Positions 6,119-15,181 of a stretch of 21,610 nt of DNA are shown piece by piece; positions within the stretch are counted from its first letter, which is position 1, and each line of letters starts with the position of its first letter. Location of the stretch: assembly GCA_050292235.1 (NCBI GenBank), contig JBNKLG010000044.1, forward strand, positions 1-21,610, read 5' to 3'. The stretch is from JBNKLG01 sp050292235. GTDB lineage: Bacteria; Pseudomonadota; Gammaproteobacteria; Chromatiales; Chromatiaceae. The position numbers and the translations under genes are program-made. The notes below the pieces were generated by a model. The model worked only from the letters and a program-made list of their open reading frames with translations. It made no database searches and was not told the DNA's origin.

Positions 6119-8925
6119 CAGCCAAACTGCCTTTGTTCACCTGCTCCAGCGACGTTTTCTACGCAGCGGCCACAGAGTTCCGGATGGTCCGGGTGTTGGC
6201 CGATATCGGCTCGGTGGTGCCAGCAGCGACTGCATTTTGGCCGTTTGGAGATCCGCACCACCAGTTTAAGCCCGGCAGCATCCAGGGCGTTGGCCGGGGC
6301 GGCATTCAGCGGTGCCAGAGTGACGTCGGAGGCGATGAGCAGAAAGCGCAGTTCATCGCCCAGATGGCCCAGCAGTTCACGGGTGGTGTCATCGGCATAG
6401 AGATCCAGCTCGGCATCCAGGCTGCCACCGATCTGTTTTGATTTGCGGGCGGCCTCTAAGTGCGGGGCGATGGCGGCGCGCACGGCCAGAATTTGATCCC
6501 AGAAGGCGCGATCCAACTCGACATCCGCTGTCAGTGGAGTCAGGCCCTGATGCCAGGTTTCCAGGAAAACCGAGGCGCTGCGTTCTCCCGGCAGATAGCT
6601 CCACATCTCCTCGGTGGTGAAGCTAAGAATGGGGGCCAGCCAGCGCACGAAGGCCTCGGCGATGTGATACATGGCGGTCTGGGCCGAGCGGCGGGCGCGG
6701 CTGTCGGCCTGGCAGGTGTACTGGCGATCTTTGGTAACATCCAGATAGAAGCCACCCAGATCGGTGACGCAGAAGTTGTGTACCTTCTGGTAGATCAGAT
6801 GGAACTGGTAGCTGTCGTAGGCCTGGATGATCTCCTGTTGCAAACGCCAGGCACGATCCACGGCCCAGCGATCCAGGGGTAGCAGTTCGCTGGTGGGCAG
6901 CAGGTGTTGGGCAGGGTCGAAGTCGAACAGGTTGCTCAGCAGATAACGGCCTGTGTTGCGGATGCGGCGATAGGCATCGGCCATGCGCTTGAGGATCTCG
7001 TCGGAGACGGTCATCTCGGTACGGTAATCGGTCGCTGCCACCCAGAGGCGGATGATGTCGGCGCCCAAAGTCTTCATCACGCTCTGGGGGCTGACCACGT
7101 TGCCCAGGGATTTGGACATCTTGCGGCCCTGGGCATCGACGGTGAAGCCATGGGTGAGCACGGCTTTATAAGGCGCATGGCCGGACATGGCGACGGCGCT
7201 CAGCAGCGAGGACTGGAACCAGCCACGATGCTGATCCGAACCCTCCAGGTAGAGATCGGCGGGGGTTTGAAGTTCATCGCGTTGGGCCAGTACGGCACTG
7301 TGGGTGGTGCCGGAATCGAACCAGACATCCAGGGTGTCGGTCACCCGGTCATAGTCTGCAGCCTCGCCGCCCAGCAGCTCTGCCGTTTCCAAATCGAACC
7401 AGGCCTGAATGCCACCTTTTTCGATGGCTTGGGCCACGGTCTCGATGATGCGATTGGTCTCGGGGTGAAGCTCGCCGCTCTCTTTGTGGACGAACAGGGG
7501 GATGGGTACGCCCCAGGTGCGCTGGCGGGAGATACACCAGTCCGGTCGGCTTTGCACCATGCCCTGGATTCGGGCCTTGCCCCAATCTGGCAGCCACTGA
7601 ACCTGATCGATTTCGGCTAGGGCCTGGTCGCGTAGATCTTTGTGATCCATGCTCACAAACCATTGAGGAGTGGCTCGAAAGATGATCGGGGTCTTATGCC
7701 GCCAGCAGTGAGGGTAGCTGTGGGTGAGGCGCGCCTCGGCCATGAGGGCGTTGTGCTCCTTCAGCACTTCGATCACCTGCTCGTTGGCATTGAACACGTG
7801 CTCACCGGCAAACAGCGGGGTGTTCTCCAGAAAACAGCCGTTGCCGCCCACCGGGTTGTCCACCGGCAGATGGTAACGGTTGCCGACCAGATAGTCGTCC
7901 AGGCCATGGCCGGGAGCGGTATGGACAGCACCGGTACCGGCCTCCAGGGTGACGTGTTCGCCGAGGATAACGGGTACCTGACGGTCATAGAAAGGGTGTT
8001 GCAGCTTCAGCCCCTCAAAACTGTCGCCACGGCCATAGGCGATGACCCGGTAATCGCTGATACCCCAGCGATCCAGGCAGCTTTTCAGCAGTCCTTCGGC
8101 CAGCAGCAGGCGTTCGCCAGGGGCCTGCACCAGGGCGTATTCCAGTTCGGGATTCAGGGCCACGGCCTGGTTGGCGGGTAGTGTCCAGGGGGTGGTGGTC
8201 CAGATCACCAGATGGATTGGACCTTCCCCCAGGTTGCCCCCCTTTTGACAGCGGCTGAGCAGGGCCTCGGGATCGGTCGCCTTGAAGCGTACATCGATGG
8301 CGAAGGACTCTTTATCGGCATACTCCACCTCGGCCTCGGCCAAAGCAGAGCCACAGTCGGTACACCAGTGCACTGGCTTGAAGCCCTTCTGGATATGACC
8401 ATTGGCAACGATGCGACCCAGAGCGCGGACGATACCAGCCTCGGTCTTGTGATCCATGGTCAGATAGGGGTTGTCCCAGTCGCCGCAGACGCCCAGGCGT
8501 TTGAAATCCTGACGCTGCTTCTCCACCTGTTTGGTGGCATAGTCACGACAGGCGGCGCGAAATTCGGCAGCGCTGACTTTGCGCCCCGGCTTGCCGACCC
8601 TCTTCTCCACCTGCAACTCGATGGGCAGGCCGTGGCAGTCCCAGCCCGGCACATAGGGGGCATCGAAGCCCTCCAGGGTTCTGGATTTGACGATGATGTC
8701 CTTGATCACCTTGTTGACGGCATGGCCGATGTGGATGTCGCCATTGGCGTAGGGTGGGCCATCGTGAAGCACGAACTTGGGTCGACCGGCGCAGGCCTCG
8801 CGAATCTGCTGGTAGAGCTTGGCTTCTTCCCACTGTTTGAGCATTTCTGGCTCACGCTGGGCCAGATTGCCTTTCATCGGGAAATCAGTCTTCGGCAGAT
8901 TGAGGGTGTCCTTATATGAACTCAC
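6118..8925 (-). CDS. ileS: Isoleucyl-tRNA synthetase
   Basis: This class I synthetase charges tRNA-Ile. Starting at GTG 8925 gives 935 aa beginning (M)SSYKDTLNLPKTDFPM, which aligns directly with the E. coli start MSDYKSTLNLPETGFPM. The ATG at 8958 would add eleven residues unlike the family. The HIGH signature is at 65-68 (GDIHIGHAVN) and KMSKS at 602-606, the same position as in E. coli. The CP1 editing domain lies between them, including the TWTTTPWTLPAN-like text. The C-terminal zinc knuckle is intact (CSRCWHHRADIG then CGRC, about 895-920). An AAGG lies about eight bases before the GTG. The ribF gene often found upstream is absent; a divergent chemoreceptor gene is there instead. Confidence 0.97.
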   Translation of the reverse strand: MSSYKDTLNLPKTDFPMKGNLAQREPEMLKQWEEAKLYQQIREACAGRPKFVLHDGPPYANGDIHIGHAVNKVIKDIIVKSRTLEGFDAPYVPGWDCHGLPIELQVEKRVGKPGRKVSAAEFRAACRDYATKQVEKQRQDFKRLGVCGDWDNPYLTMDHKTEAGIVRALGRIVANGHIQKGFKPVHWCTDCGSALAEAEVEYADKESFAIDVRFKATDPEALLSRCQKGGNLGEGPIHLVIWTTTPWTLPANQAVALNPELEYALVQAPGERLLLAEGLLKSCLDRWGISDYRVIAYGRGDSFEGLKLQHPFYDRQVPVILGEHVTLEAGTGAVHTAPGHGLDDYLVGNRYHLPVDNPVGGNGCFLENTPLFAGEHVFNANEQVIEVLKEHNALMAEARLTHSYPHCWRHKTPIIFRATPQWFVSMDHKDLRDQALAEIDQVQWLPDWGKARIQGMVQSRPDWCISRQRTWGVPIPLFVHKESGELHPETNRIIETVAQAIEKGGIQAWFDLETAELLGGEAADYDRVTDTLDVWFDSGTTHSAVLAQRDELQTPADLYLEGSDQHRGWFQSSLLSAVAMSGHAPYKAVLTHGFTVDAQGRKMSKSLGNVVSPQSVMKTLGADIIRLWVAATDYRTEMTVSDEILKRMADAYRRIRNTGRYLLSNLFDFDPAQHLLPTSELLPLDRWAVDRAWRLQQEIIQAYDSYQFHLIYQKVHNFCVTDLGGFYLDVTKDRQYTCQADSRARRSAQTAMYHIAEAFVRWLAPILSFTTEEMWSYLPGERSASVFLETWHQGLTPLTADVELDRAFWDQILAVRAAIAPHLEAARKSKQIGGSLDAELDLYADDTTRELLGHLGDELRFLLIASDVTLAPLNAAPANALDAAGLKLVVRISKRPKCSRCWHHRADIGQHPDHPELCGRCVENVAGAGEQRQFG

Positions 8926-9216
8926 GAGGGATACCTTGGGTGTTGGGTTGCAAATCAAGCATTCTAACCCGGATGGGCGGGCTGGTCTGCCAAAGGGTGG
9001 CCCAGTCTTTTCAGGGATTAATACGGGTAACGTTTCTGATGTTGGAAAAGTACCATTGTTTGGTTATGGACAGTACCTCAGCCAATATGCAAAAAATGTG
9101 GCAAGCGGTCGTGACAGGAGAATGACGACGGTCTACTTTTGAGGGTAGGTGAGTCTGGGTTTGAAGTCATCTCTTCCAGGCTGCCGCGACACTTTGCTCC
9201 CGGAGACGTTAAGAAA

Positions 9217-10395
9217 ATGAAGCCAAGCATATTGAGGAATCTGTTTCTCTCCTATCTGGCATTTGGCCTCGCGATGGGGCTGATCTTTCCCTTCTATGCG
9301 GATCTTTTTGTGGAATGGCATCCCGGGGCAAAGATGTGGTTCGTTATCGGCTGTATCGTGGCCGGTGTCTCTATCGGCCTTGTGAACTATTTGTTATGCA
9401 GGCAGGTGCTGCTGTTAAGGCTAAGAAGGATCTCATCGGTTGCCCAGGCTATCAGTGAGAAGGACATCTCACACGAGTGTTCTATCCGTAGTGATGATCT
9501 GGTTGGTGAAATCATATCCAGCTTTAATCAAATGGCGGCCAATCTGCGGGGCATGATCATGCAGATTGGAACCTCTGCTGGCCACCTGGAGGACAAATCC
9601 CAACAGCTATCAACGCTGTGCGGTGCTGAAAGAGACTGTGCCACCCGACAACTGATGGAAACCGATCAGGTTGCAGAGGCTGTTGGTAAACTCAGTGACA
9701 CGGTGCAACAGATCGTGGCATCAGCTTCTGAAACGGCGACTTTGACTGGGGATGTGGACGATAAGTCACACCGGGGTGAGCGCATCGCTACCGAGGCCAT
9801 GGCGGCGATCAATACACTCTCTGCCAGCATTAATCATGCTGCAGAGGTATTCCGCAAGCTGGAAGAGAAAAGCGAAAGTATCAGCAGCGTCCTGGACGTC
9901 ATTCACGGTATTGCCGAACAAACCAATCTATTGGCATTGAATGCGGCCATTGAGGCCGCGAGGGCTGGAGAACAGGGTAGGGGGTTTGCTGTGGTGGCCG
10001 ATGAGGTCCGTACACTGGCAACGCGTACGCAACAATCGACTGGTGAGATTGCAACCATCATCAGCGAACTGCAACAAGGATCGGGGGATGCCGTGCAGGC
10101 GATGCAGGGTGCGCGTTCTCAAGCGGAGGTCACTGAGACCAGGTTTGAAAATACGGCCAAGTTATTGTCTGAAATCACGGGCAATGTCAGAGATATCTCT
10201 GACCGGAACCGATCCTTTGTTGATGCAGCCTCCTATCAACATGCCATGGTGGCAGAGGTGAGTCAACGCATACAATCGATCAATGCCGATGGCCATCAGA
10301 TGGCGGAAAGCTCCGGGCAGATTGTTTCCTATACCCATGATCTGCATACGGAGGCAGAAAAGCTCAAAGCGTTGGTTGGGCAGTTTAAGCATTAA
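9217..10395 (+). CDS. Methyl-accepting chemotaxis protein with minimal periplasmic loop
   Basis: A 392-aa transmembrane chemoreceptor. TM1 is about residues 8-27 and TM2 about 40-60, separated by only a dozen residues (around ADLFVEWHPGAK), so there is no periplasmic ligand-binding domain. A HAMP-like linker follows (about 62-118), then the cytoplasmic coiled coil with the conserved tip EQTNLLALNAAIEAARAGEQ and GRGFAVVADEVRTLA that contacts CheA/CheW. The C-terminus (LKALVGQFKH) lacks a CheR/CheB-tethering pentapeptide. ATG 9217 is chosen because it opens directly into TM1 and has GGAG about 11 bases upstream; the frame extends to 9139 without family-like sequence. Sensing probably happens in the membrane, HAMP or through a partner. 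No obvious sigma28 promoter was seen in 8926-9216, the 291 bases shared with divergent ileS, where nothing else was recognised. Confidence 0.93.
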   Translation: MKPSILRNLFLSYLAFGLAMGLIFPFYADLFVEWHPGAKMWFVIGCIVAGVSIGLVNYLLCRQVLLLRLRRISSVAQAISEKDISHECSIRSDDLVGEIISSFNQMAANLRGMIMQIGTSAGHLEDKSQQLSTLCGAERDCATRQLMETDQVAEAVGKLSDTVQQIVASASETATLTGDVDDKSHRGERIATEAMAAINTLSASINHAAEVFRKLEEKSESISSVLDVIHGIAEQTNLLALNAAIEAARAGEQGRGFAVVADEVRTLATRTQQSTGEIATIISELQQGSGDAVQAMQGARSQAEVTETRFENTAKLLSEITGNVRDISDRNRSFVDAASYQHAMVAEVSQRIQSINADGHQMAESSGQIVSYTHDLHTEAEKLKALVGQFKH

Positions 10396-10411
10396 AAAAT
10401 CAAGAATATTC

Positions 10412-10972
10412 ATGAAACAGGTATTGATTGCCCTCGTTCTGCTGTTTCCCACACTGAGTGTTGCGGAGGATAGCCGGCGCTATGCTGAGATCAAATCCGC
10501 CTTTTCCCAATGGCAAGCCATCCTTCATGACAGACCAGGGGGTGTTTTTGTCATTCATCGCTACGCAACTGGCGAGCACCTCGAAAAGTTGATCTGGTTG
10601 CGGAAAGAGACCGATGCCAGGGGGCATGCTCTGGTAGATACATTTACTCTTTTTCAAAGGGACATCGGCTTTTACCTGCGTCGGGAACAGTATGCGCTCT
10701 CGACCGACTGGGTCATTACCAGCGAGCATTATTACGACAAAAAGGGACATCTCTATTTTGTGTTTTGGCACATGAATACCTTTCTGGCGGATGAGCCGGC
10801 TACCGTCGAGAGGCGGCTCTATTTTTCAGCGGATGGCAAGGTCATTCGGCATCTGGAAGAGATTTACAAACTGGGCACCAGGCAGAAGCAAAAGGTCAGT
10901 TTCATGAATCGCAAGGTGGAATACGCGACAGAGATCAAATCCCTTGCGTTCTACGATCAACTGCCAAAATAG
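10412..10972 (+). CDS. Secreted protein of unknown function
   Basis: A 186-aa protein that I do not recognise. It begins with a clear Sec signal peptide (MKQVLIALVLLFPTLSVAED; cleavage probably after SVA), so the mature protein of about 167 residues should be periplasmic. The mature part is rich in aromatic and charged residues with alternating hydrophobic strands (GVFVIHRYATG, HLYFVFWHMNT, RRLYFSADGKVIRHLEEIY), suggesting a beta-rich fold. There are no cysteines and no lipobox. ATG 10412 is used; the longer frame from 10283 overlaps the chemoreceptor gene. Only 16 bases separate it from the chemoreceptor stop, so the two are likely cotranscribed. It could be a ligand-binding partner for that receptor, which has no periplasmic domain; this is inference. 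Confidence 0.75.
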   Translation: MKQVLIALVLLFPTLSVAEDSRRYAEIKSAFSQWQAILHDRPGGVFVIHRYATGEHLEKLIWLRKETDARGHALVDTFTLFQRDIGFYLRREQYALSTDWVITSEHYYDKKGHLYFVFWHMNTFLADEPATVERRLYFSADGKVIRHLEEIYKLGTRQKQKVSFMNRKVEYATEIKSLAFYDQLPK

Positions 10973-10978
10973 CTCCGG

Positions 10979-11428
10979 TTATCCGTGAGGAAGCTGTTCT
11001 AGCCGGGCGTGCAGGATGCCCTCAAACTCAGCAGCAGTACCCTTTGAACCAGGCACCCGGACAGTTGCGGTGAGCAGGGCCTTGCCCTGTCTTTCCAGTC
11101 GGCTGAGAAAGGCGTCCATTTTGATGCCAGGAATATCGCAGTGGGCCAGAATCTCTCCCTGTATTGGCTGACGATATTTGATGTGGCCTTCGGCCAATAC
11201 CAGTGCTGCGTCACTGGGTAGTCTGGCGCTGATCAGCCCCCAAAGGGCCAGGGTGCAGATGGCATAGAGCGATCCGGCAAAGGCGGTGCCATGCACATTG
11301 ACATTCTCTTCGCCGCCACCGATTACCTTGATGCCCGTTGGCGTCAGCTCTTGCACCCGAAAATCCATCTGGGCAGCGATGGGGATGCCGTCACGGATGC
11401 GCTGTTCCAGTTCCTGGATGGTGAGCAT
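10979..11428 (-). CDS. YiiD C-terminal-like hot-dog thioesterase
   Basis: A 149-aa protein resembling the putative thioesterase domain found at the C-terminus of E. coli YiiD (hot-dog fold). Visible family-like text includes IPIAAQMDFRVQEL near the N-terminus, a central helix segment NVHGTAFAGSLYAICTLALWG, and the strand AEGHIKYRQPIQGEILAHC. The order of strand, 'GTAFAGSLY' helix and 'IKYRQPI' strand is characteristic of hot-dog thioesterases. It is the last gene of the malonate operon, three bases after matB, so an acyl-CoA (perhaps malonyl- or acetyl-CoA) substrate is plausible but unproven. Its stop codon is only six bases from the stop of the convergent secreted-protein gene, leaving no room for a terminator between them. 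Confidence 0.8.
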   Translation of the reverse strand: MLTIQELEQRIRDGIPIAAQMDFRVQELTPTGIKVIGGGEENVNVHGTAFAGSLYAICTLALWGLISARLPSDAALVLAEGHIKYRQPIQGEILAHCDIPGIKMDAFLSRLERQGKALLTATVRVPGSKGTAAEFEGILHARLEQLPHG

Positions 11429-11431
11429 GGG

Positions 11432-12958
11432 TTATTCCTTGAAACTGTTCTGGTAGGTCTCTCGCAACTGGGCCTTCTGTACCTTGCCCATGGTATTGCG
11501 GGGGAGTTCAGGCAGGATGAAGACCCGCTTGGGTTGTTTGAATCGGGCCAGTCGATCCTTTAACGGGGCCAGGATGAGTGCCTCGGTCAATTTGCAACTG
11601 CCATCGGGTATGACGACGGCGGCCACGCCCTCGCCAAAATCGGGATGGGGCAGGCCGATGACAGCGGACTCTTTGACGCCGGGAATCTCATCAATCTGGC
11701 TCTCAATCTCTTTTGGGTAGACATTGAAGCCGCCAGAGATGATCAGATCCTTGGCTCGGCCAACGATGCTGACACGTCCCTTCTCGTCCATCATCGCCAT
11801 GTCGCCGGTGATGAACCAGCCATCCTCACGGAATTCGGCGGCGGTCTTTTCCGGCATCTGCCAATAGCCCTTGAAGGTATTGGGGCCGGTCATTTCGAGC
11901 ACGCCTGTTTCGCCGCTGGGCAGTGGGTTGCCCGCGTCATCGGCGATGCGTACCGAAACGCCCGGCAGGGCAAAGCCGACGGTGCCGGCGACCCGCTCCC
12001 CGGCATAGGGGTTGGAGGTGATCATGCCCGTCTCGGTCATGCCGTAACGTTCGAGGATGCGGTGGCCGCTGCGGGCCTCGAAATCGCGGTGGGTCTCGGC
12101 CAGTAGTGGTGCCGAACCGGAGATAAAAAGGCGCATGTTATGGCACAGTTCGTTGGTGAAGGCCGGGTGGTCAAGCAGACGGGTGTAGAAGGTCGGCACC
12201 CCCATCATCACACTGCTATTGGGCAATAGATCAAGGATGGTGTCGAGGTCGAATTTTGGCAGGAAGTGAACCGATGAGCTGCCGAGCAGGGCACAATGCA
12301 GGGCGACGAAGAGTCCATGGACATGGAATATCGGCAGTGCGTGCAGCAGCACATCCTTGCCATCTTGCCACTGCCAAGTGTCATGCAGCACCTCGGCGTT
12401 GGATTGCAGGTTGCCGTGGCTCAGCATCGCTCCCTTGGAACGCCCGGTGGTGCCGGAGGTGTAGAGGATGGCAGCTAGGTCGTCACTGCTGCGCTCAACC
12501 ACCAATGGCTCTGGATGCAGCGCACTCACACCGTCGAGCAGGCTGCCATGACCCTGGCCATCGAGGGTCAACAGGTGGGTGACGCCGATACGCTCAGCGA
12601 TTGGTGTCAGGGTGTCGTAATCCGCCGGGCGGCAGACCACCAGCCGTGGCGTTGCATCTCCCATGAAGTAGTCGACTTCGGCGGCGGTGTAGGCGGTATT
12701 CAAGGGGATATAGATGGCGCCCGCTCGCAGGCAGGCCAGATAGAGCAGCACTGCTTCGTTCGATTTGTCGACCTGCACAATCACCCGATCACCCGGTGTC
12801 ACGCCCAGCGTCTGCAGCCGGTTTTGCAGGCGGCCAGTGGCAGCATTGAGCTCGGCGTAGAGCAGTGGCTCGCGGCCAGGGCTCAGCAGGAAAGGGCGGG
12901 CACCGGCGTGGCGAAAGTGGTCGCCAGCAAAGCGCAGGTAGAGGTTGTCGTTGCTCAT
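11432..12958 (-). CDS. matB: Malonyl-CoA synthetase MatB
   Basis: This ATP-dependent acyl-CoA synthetase of the ANL superfamily is predicted to convert malonate, ATP and CoA to malonyl-CoA in the cytoplasm. The 508-aa length matches MatB. The P-loop-like motif YTSGTTGRSKG is at 166-176. The segment RYGMTETGMITSNPY followed by GERVAGTVGFALPGVSVRI is the form seen in MatB proteins rather than in acetyl- or long-chain synthetases. The A8 hinge DLIISGGFNVYPKEIE and the A10 catalytic-lysine motif PRNTMGKVQKAQL are intact. Its ATG overlaps the stop of the TauE/SafE gene (ATGA). The nearby decarboxylase and TRAP genes support malonate as substrate over methylmalonate or other dicarboxylates. Confidence 0.93.
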   Translation of the reverse strand: MSNDNLYLRFAGDHFRHAGARPFLLSPGREPLLYAELNAATGRLQNRLQTLGVTPGDRVIVQVDKSNEAVLLYLACLRAGAIYIPLNTAYTAAEVDYFMGDATPRLVVCRPADYDTLTPIAERIGVTHLLTLDGQGHGSLLDGVSALHPEPLVVERSSDDLAAILYTSGTTGRSKGAMLSHGNLQSNAEVLHDTWQWQDGKDVLLHALPIFHVHGLFVALHCALLGSSSVHFLPKFDLDTILDLLPNSSVMMGVPTFYTRLLDHPAFTNELCHNMRLFISGSAPLLAETHRDFEARSGHRILERYGMTETGMITSNPYAGERVAGTVGFALPGVSVRIADDAGNPLPSGETGVLEMTGPNTFKGYWQMPEKTAAEFREDGWFITGDMAMMDEKGRVSIVGRAKDLIISGGFNVYPKEIESQIDEIPGVKESAVIGLPHPDFGEGVAAVVIPDGSCKLTEALILAPLKDRLARFKQPKRVFILPELPRNTMGKVQKAQLRETYQNSFKE

Positions 12959-13752
12959 GGTTTGATCACCAAGTCGTAGGCCATGCGAATGGCCAGAAAG
13001 AAGAGAAAGAGCGCGAAGGTCCGTTTCAACAGTTTGTCGGGCAGGCGATGGGCCAGTCGTGCGCCCAGCGGCGCGAACAACAGACTGGCACCGACCACAC
13101 CGGCAAAGGCCGGTAGATTGACGTAGCCCAGACTGTTGGGCGGCAATGTGGTCTCATCGAGTCCAGTGATGATAAAGCCCAGCGTTGAGGCCAGTCCCAG
13201 CGGCAGACCGATCGCCGCAGCGGTGGCAATGGCCTGTTTGACCGGCACGCCGCACCAGCTTAGATAGGGCACATGCAAGGCACCGCCACCGATGCCCATC
13301 AGGGCCGCAATGGCGCCAAAGAGGCCTGAGACACTGCGCAGAACCCAGTGGCCGGGCAGATTGCGTCCCGCGCTAACCGGGCCGATTGCCATTTGCACAG
13401 AGATGCCGAATAGGAAGATGATGAAGGCGATGCTGAGCCAGCTGCCGGGGATGTTGTCGGCAATCCAGGCACCGATCAGCGAGCCGGTGACGACCCCAGG
13501 CGTCATGATGCGAAACAGGTGCCACAGCACGGCACCATGGCGGTGGTGGGCCCAGATCGATGAGATGGCGGTGACCACGATGGTCGCCAGCGAGGTGCCA
13601 ATCGCCACCTTGATCAGGATATCAGGATCGACCCCTTCGCGGACAAAGACCAGCGACAATACCGGCACAATGATGACACCGCCACCGATACCGAGCAGTC
13701 CAGCGGTGGTGCCAGCGATGGCACCAGCAGCCAGCAGGGTTAGCAGCTGCAT
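12955..13752 (-). CDS. TauE/SafE (TSUP) family permease
   Basis: A 265-aa inner-membrane protein with about eight hydrophobic helices in two related halves. The glycine-rich opening GTTAGLLGIGGGVIIVPVL and its second-half counterpart AALMGIGGGALHVPYLSWCG are the hallmark duplicated motifs of the TauE/SafE (DUF81) family. Known members move sulfite, sulfoacetate or other organic anions, often outward, but substrate cannot be read from sequence. It lies between the decarboxylase (24 bases before) and matB (4-base overlap), firmly inside the malonate operon although a full TRAP system is already encoded there. It may be a second malonate carrier or an anion exporter. Confidence 0.9.
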   Translation of the reverse strand: MQLLTLLAAGAIAGTTAGLLGIGGGVIIVPVLSLVFVREGVDPDILIKVAIGTSLATIVVTAISSIWAHHRHGAVLWHLFRIMTPGVVTGSLIGAWIADNIPGSWLSIAFIIFLFGISVQMAIGPVSAGRNLPGHWVLRSVSGLFGAIAALMGIGGGALHVPYLSWCGVPVKQAIATAAAIGLPLGLASTLGFIITGLDETTLPPNSLGYVNLPAFAGVVGASLLFAPLGARLAHRLPDKLLKRTFALFLFFLAIRMAYDLVIKP

Positions 13753-13776
13753 ATCAGGGTCTCAACCCAGTGTGGG

Positions 13777-15180
13777 TTACTCGGCATCGCTGCTCTTAAC
13801 CACAAGTCTTTCATCGAGCTGGGAGAGTTGCTTCTCCAGCTCGGGCGACAGGGTGATGCGCCCCTCACAGAGGTAGGCCTCGTGGTTGGCCACCACATAG
13901 TCGCCGTGGTAGTGGTAGTTGACCATGCAGCCCCAAGACTCCTCCAGGCCGCGTGGTGAGGGGTTGGCGTGGCGGTTGATCCGCTCCAGCCGGGCCCCAT
14001 TGGAGAGATGGAAATGGGCGACGGGGTCAAAGGCCGACTCGCCCCGTTTTATGTGGGCGAGATAGAACAGAGTCAGTTCACTGAGCAGAGGGTCAAGCAG
14101 AGCAAGCTGTGCTTCATCACATGGGGTCTGCAACAGTTTGTCGATGGCTGCCAGTGGATCATCACAGCCTGTCGTCTGTTTTATGGGCTCGGCACGATCA
14201 CCCAGCAGCTGTGCCAGTTGTTGTGCCATGGCAGGTTCGGCAAGGGCTTTTTTCAGGCCTTGGCGTAGGCGAGGTATGGGCGATAGGGTGATGAAGGTCG
14301 TGATATTCGGGAACTCATGGCTCAGTTCCGTCACCACCTGCTTGAGCAAAAAGTTGCCGAAGCTGACTCCACGCAGACCGGTCAGGGCGTTGTTGATGGA
14401 GTAGAAGACGGCGGTATCGGCCTGTTGCGGATCGTCCTCCACTGCCTGCGGATCGATCAGTGGCGAGATGGTGTCGCTGACGCCTTGGGTCAAGGCTACC
14501 TCGACAAAGATCAGCGGTTCTTGCGGCAGGGCCGGGTGGAAGAAGGCGAAGCAGCGCCGATCCTTACCCAGGCGGCGGCGCAAATCGTCCCAGCCGCTCA
14601 TGGGATGCACCGCTTCGTGGCGAATCAGTTTCTCCAGCAGTGCGGCGGGTGAGTTCCAGTCGATGCGCTCCAGGCGCAAAAAACCCGGATTGAACCAGGA
14701 GGTCAGTAGATGCTGGTAGTCGGCATCCACCGCCTTCAGTGAGGGGTGCTCGCGCAGGGCCTGGAGCAGGGTGGCTCGCATCTCGACCAGGATGGCGGTG
14801 CCTCCCGGTGCCATGTTGAGGCGACGGATCAACTCCTGGCGCGGTGGTTCGGTGGCCTCAAGCAGGCGTTGAAGAGAGGCTGGGTCGTCGGAGCGATAGG
14901 CGGCGGCAGCTTCGCTGATCGCCGATGGATCCGGTTCGAACTCCTTTGCCAGAATACGCAGAAAATCGAGGTGCTGATGCTCATCCATGGCCTCCCAGCG
15001 TTGCAGAATCTCCCGTGCCAGGGCGATGTTTGAGGCCTCGCCCTGGCCCTCCAGCAGACGGTGGCAGAGCTCGGAGTCGGAAGGGGCATTGTGTGCTTCA
15101 CGTTCGCGCAGGCGTAGCAGCTCAAGACCACGATCGGCGACATTGTCGAGCAGGCGTTCAAACCAGTTGCGTGCATTCAT
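13777..15180 (-). CDS. matA: Malonyl-CoA decarboxylase
   Basis: This enzyme decarboxylates malonyl-CoA to acetyl-CoA and CO2 in the cytoplasm. The 467-aa protein has the N-terminal helical domain (about 1-155) and the GNAT-like catalytic domain. Conserved family text includes HPMSGWDDLRRRLGKDRRCF (193-212), VFYSINNALTGLRGVSFGNF (258-277), TTFITLSPIPRLRQG (294-308) and HFHLSNGARLERIN (389-402). Ser300 and His391 correspond to the catalytic Ser329 and His423 of the human enzyme, with almost the same spacing. It starts one base after the dctM stop (TAAGATG), so it is tightly coupled to the transporter genes. Equivalent to rhizobial MatA. Confidence 0.95.
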   Translation of the reverse strand: MNARNWFERLLDNVADRGLELLRLREREAHNAPSDSELCHRLLEGQGEASNIALAREILQRWEAMDEHQHLDFLRILAKEFEPDPSAISEAAAAYRSDDPASLQRLLEATEPPRQELIRRLNMAPGGTAILVEMRATLLQALREHPSLKAVDADYQHLLTSWFNPGFLRLERIDWNSPAALLEKLIRHEAVHPMSGWDDLRRRLGKDRRCFAFFHPALPQEPLIFVEVALTQGVSDTISPLIDPQAVEDDPQQADTAVFYSINNALTGLRGVSFGNFLLKQVVTELSHEFPNITTFITLSPIPRLRQGLKKALAEPAMAQQLAQLLGDRAEPIKQTTGCDDPLAAIDKLLQTPCDEAQLALLDPLLSELTLFYLAHIKRGESAFDPVAHFHLSNGARLERINRHANPSPRGLEESWGCMVNYHYHGDYVVANHEAYLCEGRITLSPELEKQLSQLDERLVVKSSDAE

Positions 15181-15181
15181 C

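Noticed and set aside
6904..8181. Long open frames on the + strand opposite ileS
   Set aside because: ileS is unmistakable on the minus strand. The opposite frames are anti-sense shadows typical of GC-rich coding DNA.
8926..8958. Longer IleS start at 8958
   Set aside because: The extra eleven residues do not match IleS. The GTG at 8925 aligns exactly with the E. coli N-terminus.
12515..12979. + strand open frames opposite matB
   Set aside because: They have no domain signal and lie fully antisense to an intact acyl-CoA synthetase.
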